Under the pieces are notes generated by a model. It had not been told where the DNA came from and searched no databases. It worked only from the letters and a program-made list of their open reading frames with translations. From positions 62,001 to 126,000 of the forward strand of contig NZ_JACMYG010000001.1 of assembly GCF_014236655.1 (NCBI RefSeq): 64,000 nt of DNA, read 5' to 3'. The position numbers and the translations under genes are program-made. The stretch comes from Pseudomonas kielensis. GTDB lineage: Bacteria > Pseudomonadota > Gammaproteobacteria > Pseudomonadales > Pseudomonadaceae. The stretch's first letter is position 1; every line of letters starts with the position of its first letter. Of this stretch, positions 1 to 9,416 are shown piece by piece.

Positions 1-2831
1 TTCGGCAAGCAGTTTTTGCAAGCTGCGAGCTCGATAATGCCAAGGGCGGCGTCTCGAAGCAGGATGGACGCGGGGACGTCCACTCGGTCGAATACAGCCT
101 TGTAGGCCACCGCAGAAAAGGGGCGCAGAAGCCGTTCACAATTGCTGACACAGCACGCGCCGAAGGCTGCTGTGTGCAGGCGCTCTAGGATATACAAGTC
201 GTCCACTGCGGCGAAGTCATCACAAAGCTTCGCGTACAGAGAATTGTTGCGGATCATCAGGGAGGTAAGCGCTTTGGTGGCCTTGTCCCGCAGCTCCCGA
301 TTAGAGCTAGCAAGGAACCATGTGAGGATTATCGCGCAAAGGTACTGTACCTCAGAGTCTGTCTGCTCACTTTGCTCGAGAGCGCTCCACTCTATGAGCC
401 GCCTGGCAGTAGCCCCCTCGTCTAACGGGAGAATATTCGCGTGCACAGTCCAGTATGCGTCCCGCTTCGGCATTTCAAGGACAATTAGCCGCTTATGCAG
501 TGCTTCTGCATTCCAGGGGTGCCCAGCACTCGCGCTGACCTGGATGATAATGTCGAAGTACCCATCTTCAACCTCCAGGAATGCGTTGAATAGCTCGAGC
601 GTCCGGTCGGTGAACGACTCATTATTGCGCCACCTAAGACTTTCTATGAAGGCATCATTGACTGCTGGATCATTCGCCCATGCATTGATATCGCCTGGCA
701 ACAGATCGAGCAGCTCTTGATTGAAACGCTCAGGCAGTTGCACCGACAGGGCGTCGACCAATCCCACCCAGTCACCATGAATGCTTTCATCATCATGGAT
801 GAATTTCAGGGCACCAGATTTCAGTGCATCAGCAGGATTGATTACCGTCTCCAATATCACTGAGGCCATCAAGTGGTCTTGAAGTCTCTGGAAGCTGAAG
901 CGAACGATGTCTTCAGGGGCGGCAAAAGGATCGGCTCTCCTTTCCCTGGGATCTGGATCAAGCCTGAATAATCCGTTTCTCTGGAGAATTTCAAACCATG
1001 TGGTTCCCGGTGGTGCCGGGTATGCGTGGAACCTCCCATCGACGATACGTATAGCGTCGCTATGCGGGACATAGTCCCGTCTGTTTGCAGCCATCTCTGA
1101 TGCAATAGCAGCGAGTGCCTGGTTCGTCGGCCTTACCAGCTCATCGCTACCATCCCTACCGGCACCCAAGTTGCGAGCAATACTCTTCGTATAGAAAGAA
1201 AAAACCTGCTTCGTGCCGACCAAACCCTTGGGGAACCACTTTTGATTTTCCCTTTCAAGAGCAACGCAGGCGCTACGCAAAAAAAGTGGATTTACAAACT
1301 CGGCAGCTAACCATGGGGTGTTCGGTTGAGATATGCCGCGCTTTCCCAAGTATATTCGAGCCGCTCTGGACTGCTCTTCCTGTGTCTCAAATCCGCGAAT
1401 TCGGAACGCCGGAACCTTCTCACTTACCGCAGGAGGGATAATGTAAGGAATGTATTCAGTCCTACAACTGAAGGCCAGCGTTAGGTTCGGGTGGCGTTCG
1501 ATTCTTGCCACGAACTCTGCAAGCTCATTACGCCAGAGAGTTAATCCAGCCCCCTCATTTACCGCATCTACCAGGATCAATCCGCGCTTGCCGGTAACGT
1601 CTGCGGCGGCACTCAGTGCTTGAAGCAATGCGTCAGGATTAATGTCTCCGACTCCCAGGCGCTTTGAGAACTGAGCCCAAACGCTGCCGCCGTTTAGCTG
1701 TTGGCCAAGTATCAGGACGACTGCTCTGCCCTCTAATATGGCGTTCTGCGCTACGTTACCCAGCAGATGCGATTTTCCCGTTCCCGCTTTTCCAAATATA
1801 AAGATGCTGCGACCTGATTCCGCAGAAATGTATCGACCCTCGATGAGTGATCTGAAGGCGTATGCTGCACCACTGAGATCTCGCAGTCGGTACTCTATAT
1901 AGTCCAATGAGGAGCTGCTGGACTTTGGTTCCTTCGCCTTCTCTTGCTTCGCTCGCCAAAAAATTCTTTCTAGATCATGAACGCTTTCTGAAATAGACTC
2001 GATTATCTCTAAGGCTGCCGCTACAGGCCAGACTCTATAGGCGTCTGAAGTAAATGCGAGGCTAAGTTTCTCCAAGTCAATTGTTTTGGCGTGGAGATTC
2101 TCAATAAGCTCTAAGCTGCCTTCGAATGACTGTTCAATGCCTCCAAGTTGGGCGGCTTTATGTATTTTTGAAAAGTGATCCTGGATCTCGGAGACAATGC
2201 TATCGTCTCGTAATATGACCTTGAATATTCTTTCAATGCCAACTTCCACATGGTCTTCAGGATGGTATCTTTCGTCCAGCGATTTGACTGCTAGGTCAAT
2301 GTGATCGGAAAACCATTTTGGTGAGAACTCAACGTCGCCGAACCAATATCTGCGCAACCCCTCCGCATTCGGATGGGTAAGTCGATCCGTGATCTCTGAG
2401 GCCGTCCATGCAATAAAGTCGACATGTTTTCCCGGCGCAACGAGCTTTCCCCATGTTTCCTTTCGAGAGTGCCAGCGTTCCCAACCTGTGTTGCCGCCAC
2501 CTTGCTTGCCAGTCTTATCAGTCAGGTCACAGGGGAGAGCGACAATATACCTGGACAATCCTGGATGCGTTCCCAAGGCTCGCCGCACGGAGTCGTCAAT
2601 GTTAGCCCAGTTTATATCAGCCGATTTCGTATAGTATTTAGCTTGATAACCAACCTCGCTTCCATCACTGAGCAACCAGTACGCCTCGATTCCCCCATCT
2701 CCTCCAGCACCTTCTATTCGCCTAAACTCTGCATCAGCAGCTGGCTGCTCACGTCTGGCTAGCTGACATATGAGTTCTTCAAAGGCGAGGCGTTGTCCTG
2801 AGTCCATTCCTCTGATGCGTTTGTAATCCAT
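1..2831 (-). CDS. Avs-like (AVAST) STAND NTPase with N-terminal Mrr-like nuclease, partial at left edge
   Basis: Hand translation of the minus strand from ATG 2831 stays open for at least 943 codons and leaves the window at position 1. Residues 1-180 look like a Mrr-type PD-(D/E)XK nuclease: a GAGGDGGIEAYW stretch with Asp45, then Q63-A-K65 (the QxK variant of the active site). A linker follows with a RYxPExxVEV-like motif. The NTPase has Walker A GKAGTGKS at 347-354, Walker B LVDAVNEG with Asp422 and an SCRTEY sensor strand. After it come NPLFLRSAC, FPKGL, FSFQRLQDHLMA and MPKRDAYW, phrases I associate with STAND NTPases of anti-phage Avs systems. In Avs proteins the C-terminal repeats sense phage terminase or portal and the N-terminal nuclease then destroys DNA. 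The sensor region is largely outside the window, so the Avs type cannot be assigned. The ATG has only a weak ribosome site; ATG 2807 is an alternative start. Confidence 0.85.
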   Translation of the reverse strand, partial: MDYKRIRGMDSGQRLAFEELICQLARREQPAADAEFRRIEGAGGDGGIEAYWLLSDGSEVGYQAKYYTKSADINWANIDDSVRRALGTHPGLSRYIVALPCDLTDKTGKQGGGNTGWERWHSRKETWGKLVAPGKHVDFIAWTASEITDRLTHPNAEGLRRYWFGDVEFSPKWFSDHIDLAVKSLDERYHPEDHVEVGIERIFKVILRDDSIVSEIQDHFSKIHKAAQLGGIEQSFEGSLELIENLHAKTIDLEKLSLAFTSDAYRVWPVAAALEIIESISESVHDLERIFWRAKQEKAKEPKSSSSSLDYIEYRLRDLSGAAYAFRSLIEGRYISAESGRSIFIFGKAGTGKSHLLGNVAQNAILEGRAVVLILGQQLNGGSVWAQFSKRLGVGDINPDALLQALSAAADVTGKRGLILVDAVNEGAGLTLWRNELAEFVARIERHPNLTLAFSCRTEYIPYIIPPAVSEKVPAFRIRGFETQEEQSRAARIYLGKRGISQPNTPWLAAEFVNPLFLRSACVALERENQKWFPKGLVGTKQVFSFYTKSIARNLGAGRDGSDELVRPTNQALAAIASEMAANRRDYVPHSDAIRIVDGRFHAYPAPPGTTWFEILQRNGLFRLDPDPRERRADPFAAPEDIVRFSFQRLQDHLMASVILETVINPADALKSGALKFIHDDESIHGDWVGLVDALSVQLPERFNQELLDLLPGDINAWANDPAVNDAFIESLRWRNNESFTDRTLELFNAFLEVEDGYFDIIIQVSASAGHPWNAEALHKRLIVLEMPKRDAYWTVHANILPLDEGATARRLIEWSALEQSEQTDSEVQYLCAIILTWFLASSNRELRDKATKALTSLMIRNNSLYAKLCDDFAAVDDLYILERLHTAAFGACCVSNCERLLRPFSAVAYKAVFDRVDVPASILLRDAALGIIELAACKNCLP

Positions 2832-3042
2832 GATGTGTCCGTGAGAAAAGCTGGTAGGCGTAATGGCAGAATGCCTAGAGTGTACCGTCTTACGAGCCAC
2901 CAGGATGTTCGTCGCGCTGACTCTCTTGGCAAGGCCTGCGGTTTTCTCACAAGGTTTGCCAACGTTTTTGCGGTTCACACAGTCTCTCAAATTCCCGCCG
3001 AAGATGACGCGGGAGCGAGTGCACCTGTTGAGCTCACATGGC

Positions 3043-3963
3043 CTACGTTGATGCTTTACCAAATAGAATCGCAATGCCCTTAATGACAAGTACCGAAACG
3101 AAGCCGACAAACACGCCTACCAGGCTGTGAATGGCTAGTGTTGCGATGGTTTCCCACGACCCTGCCCCAGCGACAAGCTTTTCAGCAAAGTGCTGCATAG
3201 GCCCAATGCCTTCTGTAATGAACGCACCCCCGACTAAAAACATGGCAACAGTCCCAATCCAAGACAATGCCTTCATCAGCTTCGGTGCAGCCGACAAGAG
3301 CCAACCGCCTACAGACCTCAACATCGAGCCCCATCTACCCTTAGCGTTGGATCTCTGCAGAACAAGGCCTGCATCATCCAAGCGAATGATCCCCGCAACC
3401 AAGCCGTAAACGCCGACTGTCATGACCACCGCGATCAGCGCTAGCGTCAAAACCTGTTGGAGCATCGGAGCATCAGTAACGATATTTAGGGTGATGACTA
3501 TGATCTCGGCGCTAAGAATGAAGTCCGTTCTTACAGCCCCTGCAACCTTCCGCTTTTCATAGGCGGCAAGCTCCTCAGGTGTCTTAGGCATCGTTTTCTT
3601 TGGTTGCCCTGTGCCATCTTCACGTCTAGCCGTGATCTTGTCCTTGATAGCCTCAAAGCCCTCATAACAGAGATATGCCCCCCCAATCATGAGCAGCCAG
3701 TGAACCGCCGCAGGCAAAAGTGCGTTCAACACCAAAGCACAAGGCACAAGGATGGCTTTGTTTCTCAACGAGCCCTTGAATACAGCCCATACCACCGGTA
3801 GCTCTCGGTCGGCTTTCATGCCGGTAACCTGCTCAGCATTCACAGCAAGGTCGTCGCTCAGGACACTAGCTGATTTCTTTGCAGCGACTTTACTCATGAG
3901 TGAGATGTCGTCTAGCAGTGTGGCAATGTCATCCAATAGTGCAAACAAGCTACTGCCGGCCAT
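3043..3963 (-). CDS. DUF808 family inner-membrane protein (YedI-like)
   Basis: The 306-residue product matches the DUF808/YedI family in length and pattern. It opens with a SLFALLDDIATLLDD segment, followed by a KKSASVLSDDLAVNA stretch and several hydrophobic helices (about residues 75-100, 150-200 and 230-300). The family is found in many proteobacteria and has no established biochemical role. The start is well supported by an AAGGAG ribosome site just upstream of ATG 3963. The gene lies 211 bp upstream of the Avs-like gene on the same strand, inside the block that interrupts chaA, so it appears to be island cargo. Whether it works with the Avs-like protein is unknown. Confidence 0.85.
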   Translation of the reverse strand: MAGSSLFALLDDIATLLDDISLMSKVAAKKSASVLSDDLAVNAEQVTGMKADRELPVVWAVFKGSLRNKAILVPCALVLNALLPAAVHWLLMIGGAYLCYEGFEAIKDKITARREDGTGQPKKTMPKTPEELAAYEKRKVAGAVRTDFILSAEIIVITLNIVTDAPMLQQVLTLALIAVVMTVGVYGLVAGIIRLDDAGLVLQRSNAKGRWGSMLRSVGGWLLSAAPKLMKALSWIGTVAMFLVGGAFITEGIGPMQHFAEKLVAGAGSWETIATLAIHSLVGVFVGFVSVLVIKGIAILFGKAST

Positions 3964-4270
3964 CTAAGGCTCCTTGCGTTGATTTATTCTGTTCCCCCAC
4001 CAACCTAATGCATACCGATGCTAATGCCCCGCATACGCTCCCTCCGTAGGCTCTGGATTACCCTGTCGTCACTGGGTTACGGAGAGCACCTTTCTAGACA
4101 ATGGACACACCATGCCGTTCATCCTCGAATATCCATAGATCTCGAGCAGAGTCAGATACAGGCTCAGAAAAATTTCCGGGCTTCCGGGGTATGCCATAGA
4201 TAGAGGTGTGTCAGGAAGGACGAGGCAAGAGCACTCCCAATCAAATACACATCTTAATCTTCCCCATCAA

Positions 4271-4306
4271 GAGCAAGAGCAAGAGCAAGAGCAAGAGCAA
4301 GAGCAG
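4271..4306. repeat. GAGCAA hexamer tandem repeat (about six copies)
   Basis: Five perfect GAGCAA units and a final GAGCAG run head to tail over 36 bp. The tract is non-coding and sits about 40 bp from the broken end of chaA. Copy number at such hexamer tracts can vary by slippage. Confidence 0.9.
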
Positions 4307-4328
4307 GTCAAAGCCTAAGGGCTTTGAC
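4307..4328. repeat. Inverted repeat beside the chaA break
   Basis: GTCAAAGCC and GGCTTTGAC form a perfect 9 bp stem around a 4-base loop. No T-run follows on either strand, so it is not a convincing intrinsic terminator. It lies between the hexamer repeat and the truncated chaA end. It could be an end structure of the inserted block, but nothing else supports that. Confidence 0.55.
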
Positions 4329-4345
4329 ACCAAAGCGGAGTGTGT

Positions 4346-4675
4346 CTAGAAAATCACCGCCGAGTAGATGGTATCGCGCACCAGGGTCGGCGAGGCTTCG
4401 TTGCTCATCATGATCGCCAGGATCACCACCTCCACCAGCACCGCAGCCAGGGTCAGGATCATGGTGCCGTAGGGATCACCGACCTTTTCCGCCAGCAGCT
4501 CGGCATGATGGGCGACGCTCATCGAGGCCATCACGATAAAGGCGATCAGCGCCATGCCGCCGGCCAGCGCAATCACCTGCCCGCTGTGCAGCAACCAGTG
4601 CTCCAGGGGAAAGACGACCAATGCTGCCAGCAGCGCCAGCAGGAGAAGCTTTTCTTGCTTGAGGAAGGTGAGCAT
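4346..4675 (-). pseudogene. chaA: Truncated Ca2+/H+ (Na+/H+) antiporter ChaA, N-terminal fragment
   Basis: The 109 codons match the first third of ChaA, a cation/proton antiporter normally about 360 residues long. The fragment carries three hydrophobic helices and the conserved core HHAELLAEKVGDPYG, then SPTLVRDTIYSAV. In E. coli ChaA the equivalent stretch (RHADVLAHRLGEPYG, APTLMRDTLYS) continues for another 240 residues. Here homology stops after SAV and the frame ends two codons later. No further ChaA sequence is seen to the left, where AT-richer accessory DNA begins. The remnant lacks most transmembrane helices and is very probably non-functional. The rest of chaA may lie at the far side of the insertion or be deleted. 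Confidence 0.8.
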
Positions 4676-4819
4676 AACGGTCCCTTGTACCGAAGCCAGC
4701 GACGCCTTGGCGATGAGTGACTGACTGCGATGTCACGCCCATGTTCCGTTGAACCTTAGCGCACCGTTGCATGGCAGTTGGTGCGCGGGGTGCACTTTAT
4801 TGGTCTTCCCGGCACCTTG

Positions 4820-4878
4820 GCGGGCAGGCCTTGCTCCGCCAGGACGATCATGAACCTGTAAGAGCAAGGCTTGCCCGC
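4820..4878. repeat. REP-like inverted repeat
   Basis: GCGGGCAGGCCTTGCTC and GAGCAAGGCTTGCCCGC form an almost perfect 17 bp stem around about 25 bases. The arm sequence resembles the dispersed REP elements of fluorescent pseudomonads. It lies between the chaA remnant and the BMP gene. Confidence 0.75.
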
Positions 4879-4933
4879 GATGGATTGTGCCGGGTTCGAC
4901 GGCATTAGTTGTCCTGTTGGTCAGTAATTTGCA

Positions 4934-4946
4934 TTGACCTGGTCAA
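4934..4946. promoter_or_regulatory. Perfect palindrome upstream of the BMP gene, possible operator
   Basis: TTGACC-T-GGTCAA is a perfect 13 bp palindrome ending 26 bp before the BMP start codon. A further GGTCA half-site lies at 4919-4923. The position would suit a repressor or activator site controlling the binding protein. The cognate regulator is not apparent nearby. Confidence 0.4.
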
Positions 4947-4972
4947 CCCCAAAACATCCCGGAGTTCCCTTC

Positions 4973-6055
4973 ATGCACAAACGTCCGTTGCATACGCTGC
5001 TTTGCGCCGTCGTCACCGCCCTTGGCCTCAGCGCCAGCCTGACCGCCAGTGCGGCCGATCCGCTGAAAGTCGGCTTCGTCTACATCGGCCCGATCGGCGA
5101 TCACGGCTGGACCTATCAGCATGAGCAGGGGCGCAAGGCGCTGGTGGAGAAATTCGGCGAGCAGATCAGCAGCCACTATGTGGAGAACGTCGCCGAAGGG
5201 GCGGACGCCGAGCGGGTGATCCGCAACATGGCCAAGGAGCAATACGACCTGATCTTCACCACCTCCTTCGGCTACATGAACCCGACCCTGAAAGTCGCCC
5301 GGCAGTTTCCCCAGGTGACCTTCGAACACGCCACCGGCTACAAGCAGGACAAGAACCTGGGCACCTACCTGGCCCGTACTTATGAGGGACGTTACGTCGG
5401 CGGTTTTCTCGCCGCGAAAATGACCAAGAGCAAAAAGATCGGCTACGTCGCCTCCTTCCCGATCCCCGAGGTCATCCGCGACATCAACGCCATCCAACTG
5501 GCCCTGAACAAGTACAACCCCGGTACCGAGATCAAAGTCGTGTGGGTCAACTCCTGGTTCGACCCGGGCAAGGAAGCCGATGCCGCCAACGCGCTGATCG
5601 ACCAGGGCGTCGACGTGGTGTTCCAGCACACCGACAGCCCGGCGCCGATCCAGGCCGCCGAACGCCGCGGCGTGTATGCCGTGGGCTACGCCTCGGACAT
5701 GGCCCACTTCGGCCCCAAGGCAGTGCTGACCTCGATCGTCAACGACTGGGGACCGCACTACATCCAGGCCACGCAAAGCGTCATCGATCACAGCTGGAAG
5801 TCCCAGGATTACTGGGGTGGACTGAAAGAGGGCACCGTTGAACTGCCGATCAGCGAGCTGGTGCCCGCCGCAGTGAAAAGCGAAGCCGAGCAGATCATCG
5901 CCGACATCAAGAGCGGCGCGTTCCATCCGTTCAGCGGCCCGATCAAGGACCAGGCCGGCAGCGAAAAAATCCCGGCGGGCTCAAGCGCGAGCAATGCCGA
6001 ACTGGCGTCGATGAACTACTACGTCGAAGGCATGCAGGCCGAAATGCCAAAGTAA
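4973..6055 (+). CDS. BMP family ABC transporter substrate-binding protein
   Basis: The 360-residue product belongs to the basic membrane protein (Bmp/PnrA) family of periplasmic binding proteins, which deliver nucleosides or other purines to ABC importers. A signal peptide covers residues 1-27 with an ASA cleavage site. The mature start DPLKVGFVYIGPIGDHGWTY and the later VFQHTDSPAP and GYASDMAHFGP segments fit the family. ATG 4973 follows a GGAG ribosome site; a longer upstream frame lacks one and would bury the signal peptide. Permease and ATPase genes are not adjacent. Adenine deaminase directly downstream supports a purine-related ligand, but the ligand itself is inference. Confidence 0.9.
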   Translation: MHKRPLHTLLCAVVTALGLSASLTASAADPLKVGFVYIGPIGDHGWTYQHEQGRKALVEKFGEQISSHYVENVAEGADAERVIRNMAKEQYDLIFTTSFGYMNPTLKVARQFPQVTFEHATGYKQDKNLGTYLARTYEGRYVGGFLAAKMTKSKKIGYVASFPIPEVIRDINAIQLALNKYNPGTEIKVVWVNSWFDPGKEADAANALIDQGVDVVFQHTDSPAPIQAAERRGVYAVGYASDMAHFGPKAVLTSIVNDWGPHYIQATQSVIDHSWKSQDYWGGLKEGTVELPISELVPAAVKSEAEQIIADIKSGAFHPFSGPIKDQAGSEKIPAGSSASNAELASMNYYVEGMQAEMPK

Positions 6056-6065
6056 CCCCCCGCCC

Positions 6066-6093
6066 CCTGTGGGAGCAGGCTGGCTCCCACAGG
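6066..6093. terminator. Stem-loop after the BMP gene
   Basis: CCTGTGGGAGC and GCTCCCACAGG form a perfect 11 bp stem with a 6-base loop 11 bp after the BMP stop. There is no long T-run, so it may act in mRNA stabilisation or attenuation rather than as a strong terminator. The TGTGGGAGC core is a repeat motif common in fluorescent pseudomonads. Confidence 0.6.
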
Positions 6094-6174
6094 CCCCAGG
6101 CTGAACCGCTTGGTCAGGTTTTACTCAATGTTTGCACGGGCATCTGTAGAATGCCCGCCATAAGCACCTGATGA

Positions 6175-7137
<963 letters not shown>

Positions 7138-7141
7138 ACGC

Positions 7142-7174
7142 AAAAGATCGCAGCCTGCCCGGCTGCGATCTTTT
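7142..7174. terminator. Bidirectional rho-independent terminator
   Basis: AAAAGATCGCAGCC and GGCTGCGATCTTTT form a 14 bp stem flanked by A and T runs. It can end transcription of add on the plus strand and of the convergent MFS gene on the minus strand. Confidence 0.9.
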
Positions 7175-8547
7175 CAGACGGCTTCGGTCAACTCCTCCAG
7201 GGTCTTGCCCCGCGTCTCCATCCCGAACACCCAGACCACCACCGCGGCAATAGCGAAGCACATCGCGCCCAACGCAAAGACCCCGCCCTGCCCGGTGACA
7301 GGAAACACCAGCCCCGTCACCAACGGCCCCAGCAACGAACCCACGCGGCCAATCGCCGAGGCAAATCCGGACCCCGTGGCCCGCGCTGAAGTCGGGTACA
7401 GCTCCGGGGTGTAGGTGTACAGCACCGCCCACATGCCGAACAGGAAGAACTGCATCAACAGCCCCGTGCCGATCAGCAGGCTGACGTTGCCGCCAAACAC
7501 CGCGCTTTGCCCATACAAAAACGCCATCACCCCACCGCCCAGCAACGTGATGACGCACACCGGCTTGCGCCCCCAGCGCTCCACCAGCCAGGCCGCCATG
7601 AGGAACCCGGGAATCCCGCCGAGGGAAATCAGCACCGTGTAATACACCGACTGGGTCACGGCAAAACCGGACTGTTGCAGCAGTGCACTGAGCCAGGACG
7701 TGAGGCCGTAAAAGCCAAGCAGGGCAAAGAACCAGACACTCCAGATCATCAGGGTGCGCTGGCGATACAGCGGCGACCAGATCTGCCCCAAGGCGCTGAA
7801 GAAGTTGCCGGGACGGTGCTCGGCCCTGGGCAGGCGAATCGGCGTCGGCAGATCGGCGCGTCCCAGGGAGGCCCGGACTTTATCCTCGATCCGCAACAGC
7901 ACCTTGTCGGCGGCATCAACGTGCCCCGCCTGCTCCAGCCAGCGCGGTGATTCGGGGATGAAGAAGCGGATCGCCAACACAAACACCGCCGGTACCGCCA
8001 GCACCAGGAAGATGTCGCGCCAACCGATCACGGGCAACAGGAAATACGACAACACCCCCGCCGCGACAAACCCCAGCGGCCAGAAGCCATCCATCAGGGC
8101 GATGTAACGTCCGCGACGCTTGGCCGGAATCAGCTCGGACAACATCGACTGGGCAATCGGAAACTCCATGCCCATGCCAATCCCCAGCAGAATACGGAAC
8201 AAGGTCAGGGTCTCGACGGTTTGCGCCGTGGAACACAGGTAGCTGGCGATCCCCCACAACACGATGCTCCACTGGAACACCGGCTTGCGTCCGAAACGGT
8301 CGGCCAGCATGCCGGACAACGATGCTCCCAGGACCATACCGAAGAAGCTCGAGCTGGCCAGTAACCCGGCCTGTGCCGTGCTCAAGCCGAACTCGGCTTT
8401 GATCGAGCCCAAAAGGAAAGTCATCATGGCCAGGTCCATGGAGTCGAAGAAAAACGCCAGGGCAATGATGATGAAGATGACTCGGTGATACCCGCTGATG
8501 GGTAACCGTTCCAGCCGTTCCGCCGCACTGTAGCCTTGTGTATCCAT
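7174..8547 (-). CDS. MFS transporter, sugar-porter/aromatic-acid type (NiaP-like)
   Basis: The 457-residue product is a 12-helix major facilitator. It carries the loop 2-3 motif GMLADRFGRKP, its second-half counterpart AAWLVERWGRKP, PESPRWL after helix 6 and PELYPTSARATG near the end, as in metabolite:H+ symporters of the SP and AAHS families. The substrate cannot be read from sequence; niacin, benzoate-type acids or other small carboxylates are options. I chose ATG 8547, which follows GGGGAG, rather than an upstream start that adds 42 poorly conserved residues. An ArsR-type regulator lies 134 bp upstream on the same strand and may control it. Confidence 0.85.
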   Translation of the reverse strand: MDTQGYSAAERLERLPISGYHRVIFIIIALAFFFDSMDLAMMTFLLGSIKAEFGLSTAQAGLLASSSFFGMVLGASLSGMLADRFGRKPVFQWSIVLWGIASYLCSTAQTVETLTLFRILLGIGMGMEFPIAQSMLSELIPAKRRGRYIALMDGFWPLGFVAAGVLSYFLLPVIGWRDIFLVLAVPAVFVLAIRFFIPESPRWLEQAGHVDAADKVLLRIEDKVRASLGRADLPTPIRLPRAEHRPGNFFSALGQIWSPLYRQRTLMIWSVWFFALLGFYGLTSWLSALLQQSGFAVTQSVYYTVLISLGGIPGFLMAAWLVERWGRKPVCVITLLGGGVMAFLYGQSAVFGGNVSLLIGTGLLMQFFLFGMWAVLYTYTPELYPTSARATGSGFASAIGRVGSLLGPLVTGLVFPVTGQGGVFALGAMCFAIAAVVVWVFGMETRGKTLEELTEAV

Positions 8548-8681
8548 GCCCTGCTCCCCAATCCGAAAGTCCCCGGATCGAGTGTGCGCGAACGCCGGGA
8601 TGGAGGATTGCTGGATACGACCTGGCAACAGCCCTGAGCGACGTCTGAACCTGAGGCGCCAGACGTCGATCACACCGGCGA

Positions 8682-9416
8682 TTAAAGGGCCATTTCCAGC
8701 TCAGGCGCCTTGCCGAACAGATCCAGCTCCCGGACACCAGTCGGGGTCACCTGCAAGGCCCGTGAATCACCGGACACACTCAGCCAACCGGACTGGATGA
8801 ACAACTGCAACAACGCGGCCCCCAACGTGCCCCCCAGGTGCGGCCGACGCTCGCTCCAGTCGGGGCAGGCACAGGCCACCTGCGTGCTGCTGTGGGCCAA
8901 TGCCTGAACGAAAACCCCATGGCTGGCCAGTTGATTGGCACCTTTGTGGGTCACCAGGATGCGTTTGTCCAACTGTTCGATCCAGCCGGAATCCAGTAGA
9001 CGCTGAAACAGATCAGCCGCCAGGGTGCCGCCAAAATGTTCTTCGCAGAGGCGGGCGCGCAGCAGCGACGACGGGGCTGCCTGGACCTTGGCCAGCGCGC
9101 TGGTGCGCTTGAATACCTGGGCAATGTTGCCCGGCGAACTGGCCAGGGTGGCACTGGCCAATGCCTCGACCGCCGCCCCGACTTCGGGCGCGGCCAGCCG
9201 GTAGAACCGCTTGCGTCCGCGCTCCTCGATCTTCAACAGTCCACCGCTGAACAAACGCCCGAGATGGGCGTTGGCCGAGGACGGCGACAAACCGGCCAAC
9301 AATGCCAGCTCCTCCGATTGCCGGGCAATCCCATCCATCAAGGCCCACATCATCGCGCTACGCTTCGGGTCAGCCAGTAGTGTGGCGATCTGACTGATGC
9401 AAGGTGCATGTTCCAT
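8682..9416 (-). CDS. ArsR-family winged-helix transcriptional regulator
   Basis: The 244-residue protein has an N-terminal ArsR-type winged helix (about residues 8-85). It includes the recognition segment LAGLSPSSANAHLGRLFSGGLL and a wing at RGRKRFYRLA. The long C-terminal part (about 90-240) contains a second winged-helix-like stretch around ILVTHKGANQLA. No metal-binding CxC-type site typical of ArsR/SmtB sensors is obvious, so it may sense an organic ligand. It sits upstream of the MFS carrier on the same strand. No ligand is assigned. Confidence 0.85.
   Translation of the reverse strand: MEHAPCISQIATLLADPKRSAMMWALMDGIARQSEELALLAGLSPSSANAHLGRLFSGGLLKIEERGRKRFYRLAAPEVGAAVEALASATLASSPGNIAQVFKRTSALAKVQAAPSSLLRARLCEEHFGGTLAADLFQRLLDSGWIEQLDKRILVTHKGANQLASHGVFVQALAHSSTQVACACPDWSERRPHLGGTLGAALLQLFIQSGWLSVSGDSRALQVTPTGVRELDLFGKAPELEMAL

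Larger units (their letters stand above)
3964..4345. other. Intergenic stretch at the island edge, no gene seen
   Basis: This 382 bp stretch separates the DUF808 start from the truncated chaA. Short open frames on both strands show no family resemblance or ribosome sites, so I call no gene. It contains a GAGCAA tandem repeat and a short inverted repeat next to the chaA break, annotated separately. The promoter for the DUF808 gene should also lie here. Confidence 0.6.

Noticed and set aside
142-720. A 192-codon plus-strand ORF
   Set aside because: It lies antisense to the Avs-like gene, has no ribosome site and no family similarity; the opposite frame carries clear motifs.
1115-1441. A 108-codon plus-strand ORF
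   Set aside because: Antisense shadow of the NTPase region of the Avs-like gene.
4018-4203. A 61-codon ORF in the island edge
   Set aside because: No ribosome site, similarity or coding-like pattern.
4271-4306. Hexamer repeat as a CRISPR array
   Set aside because: Units are contiguous without spacers and only six bases long.
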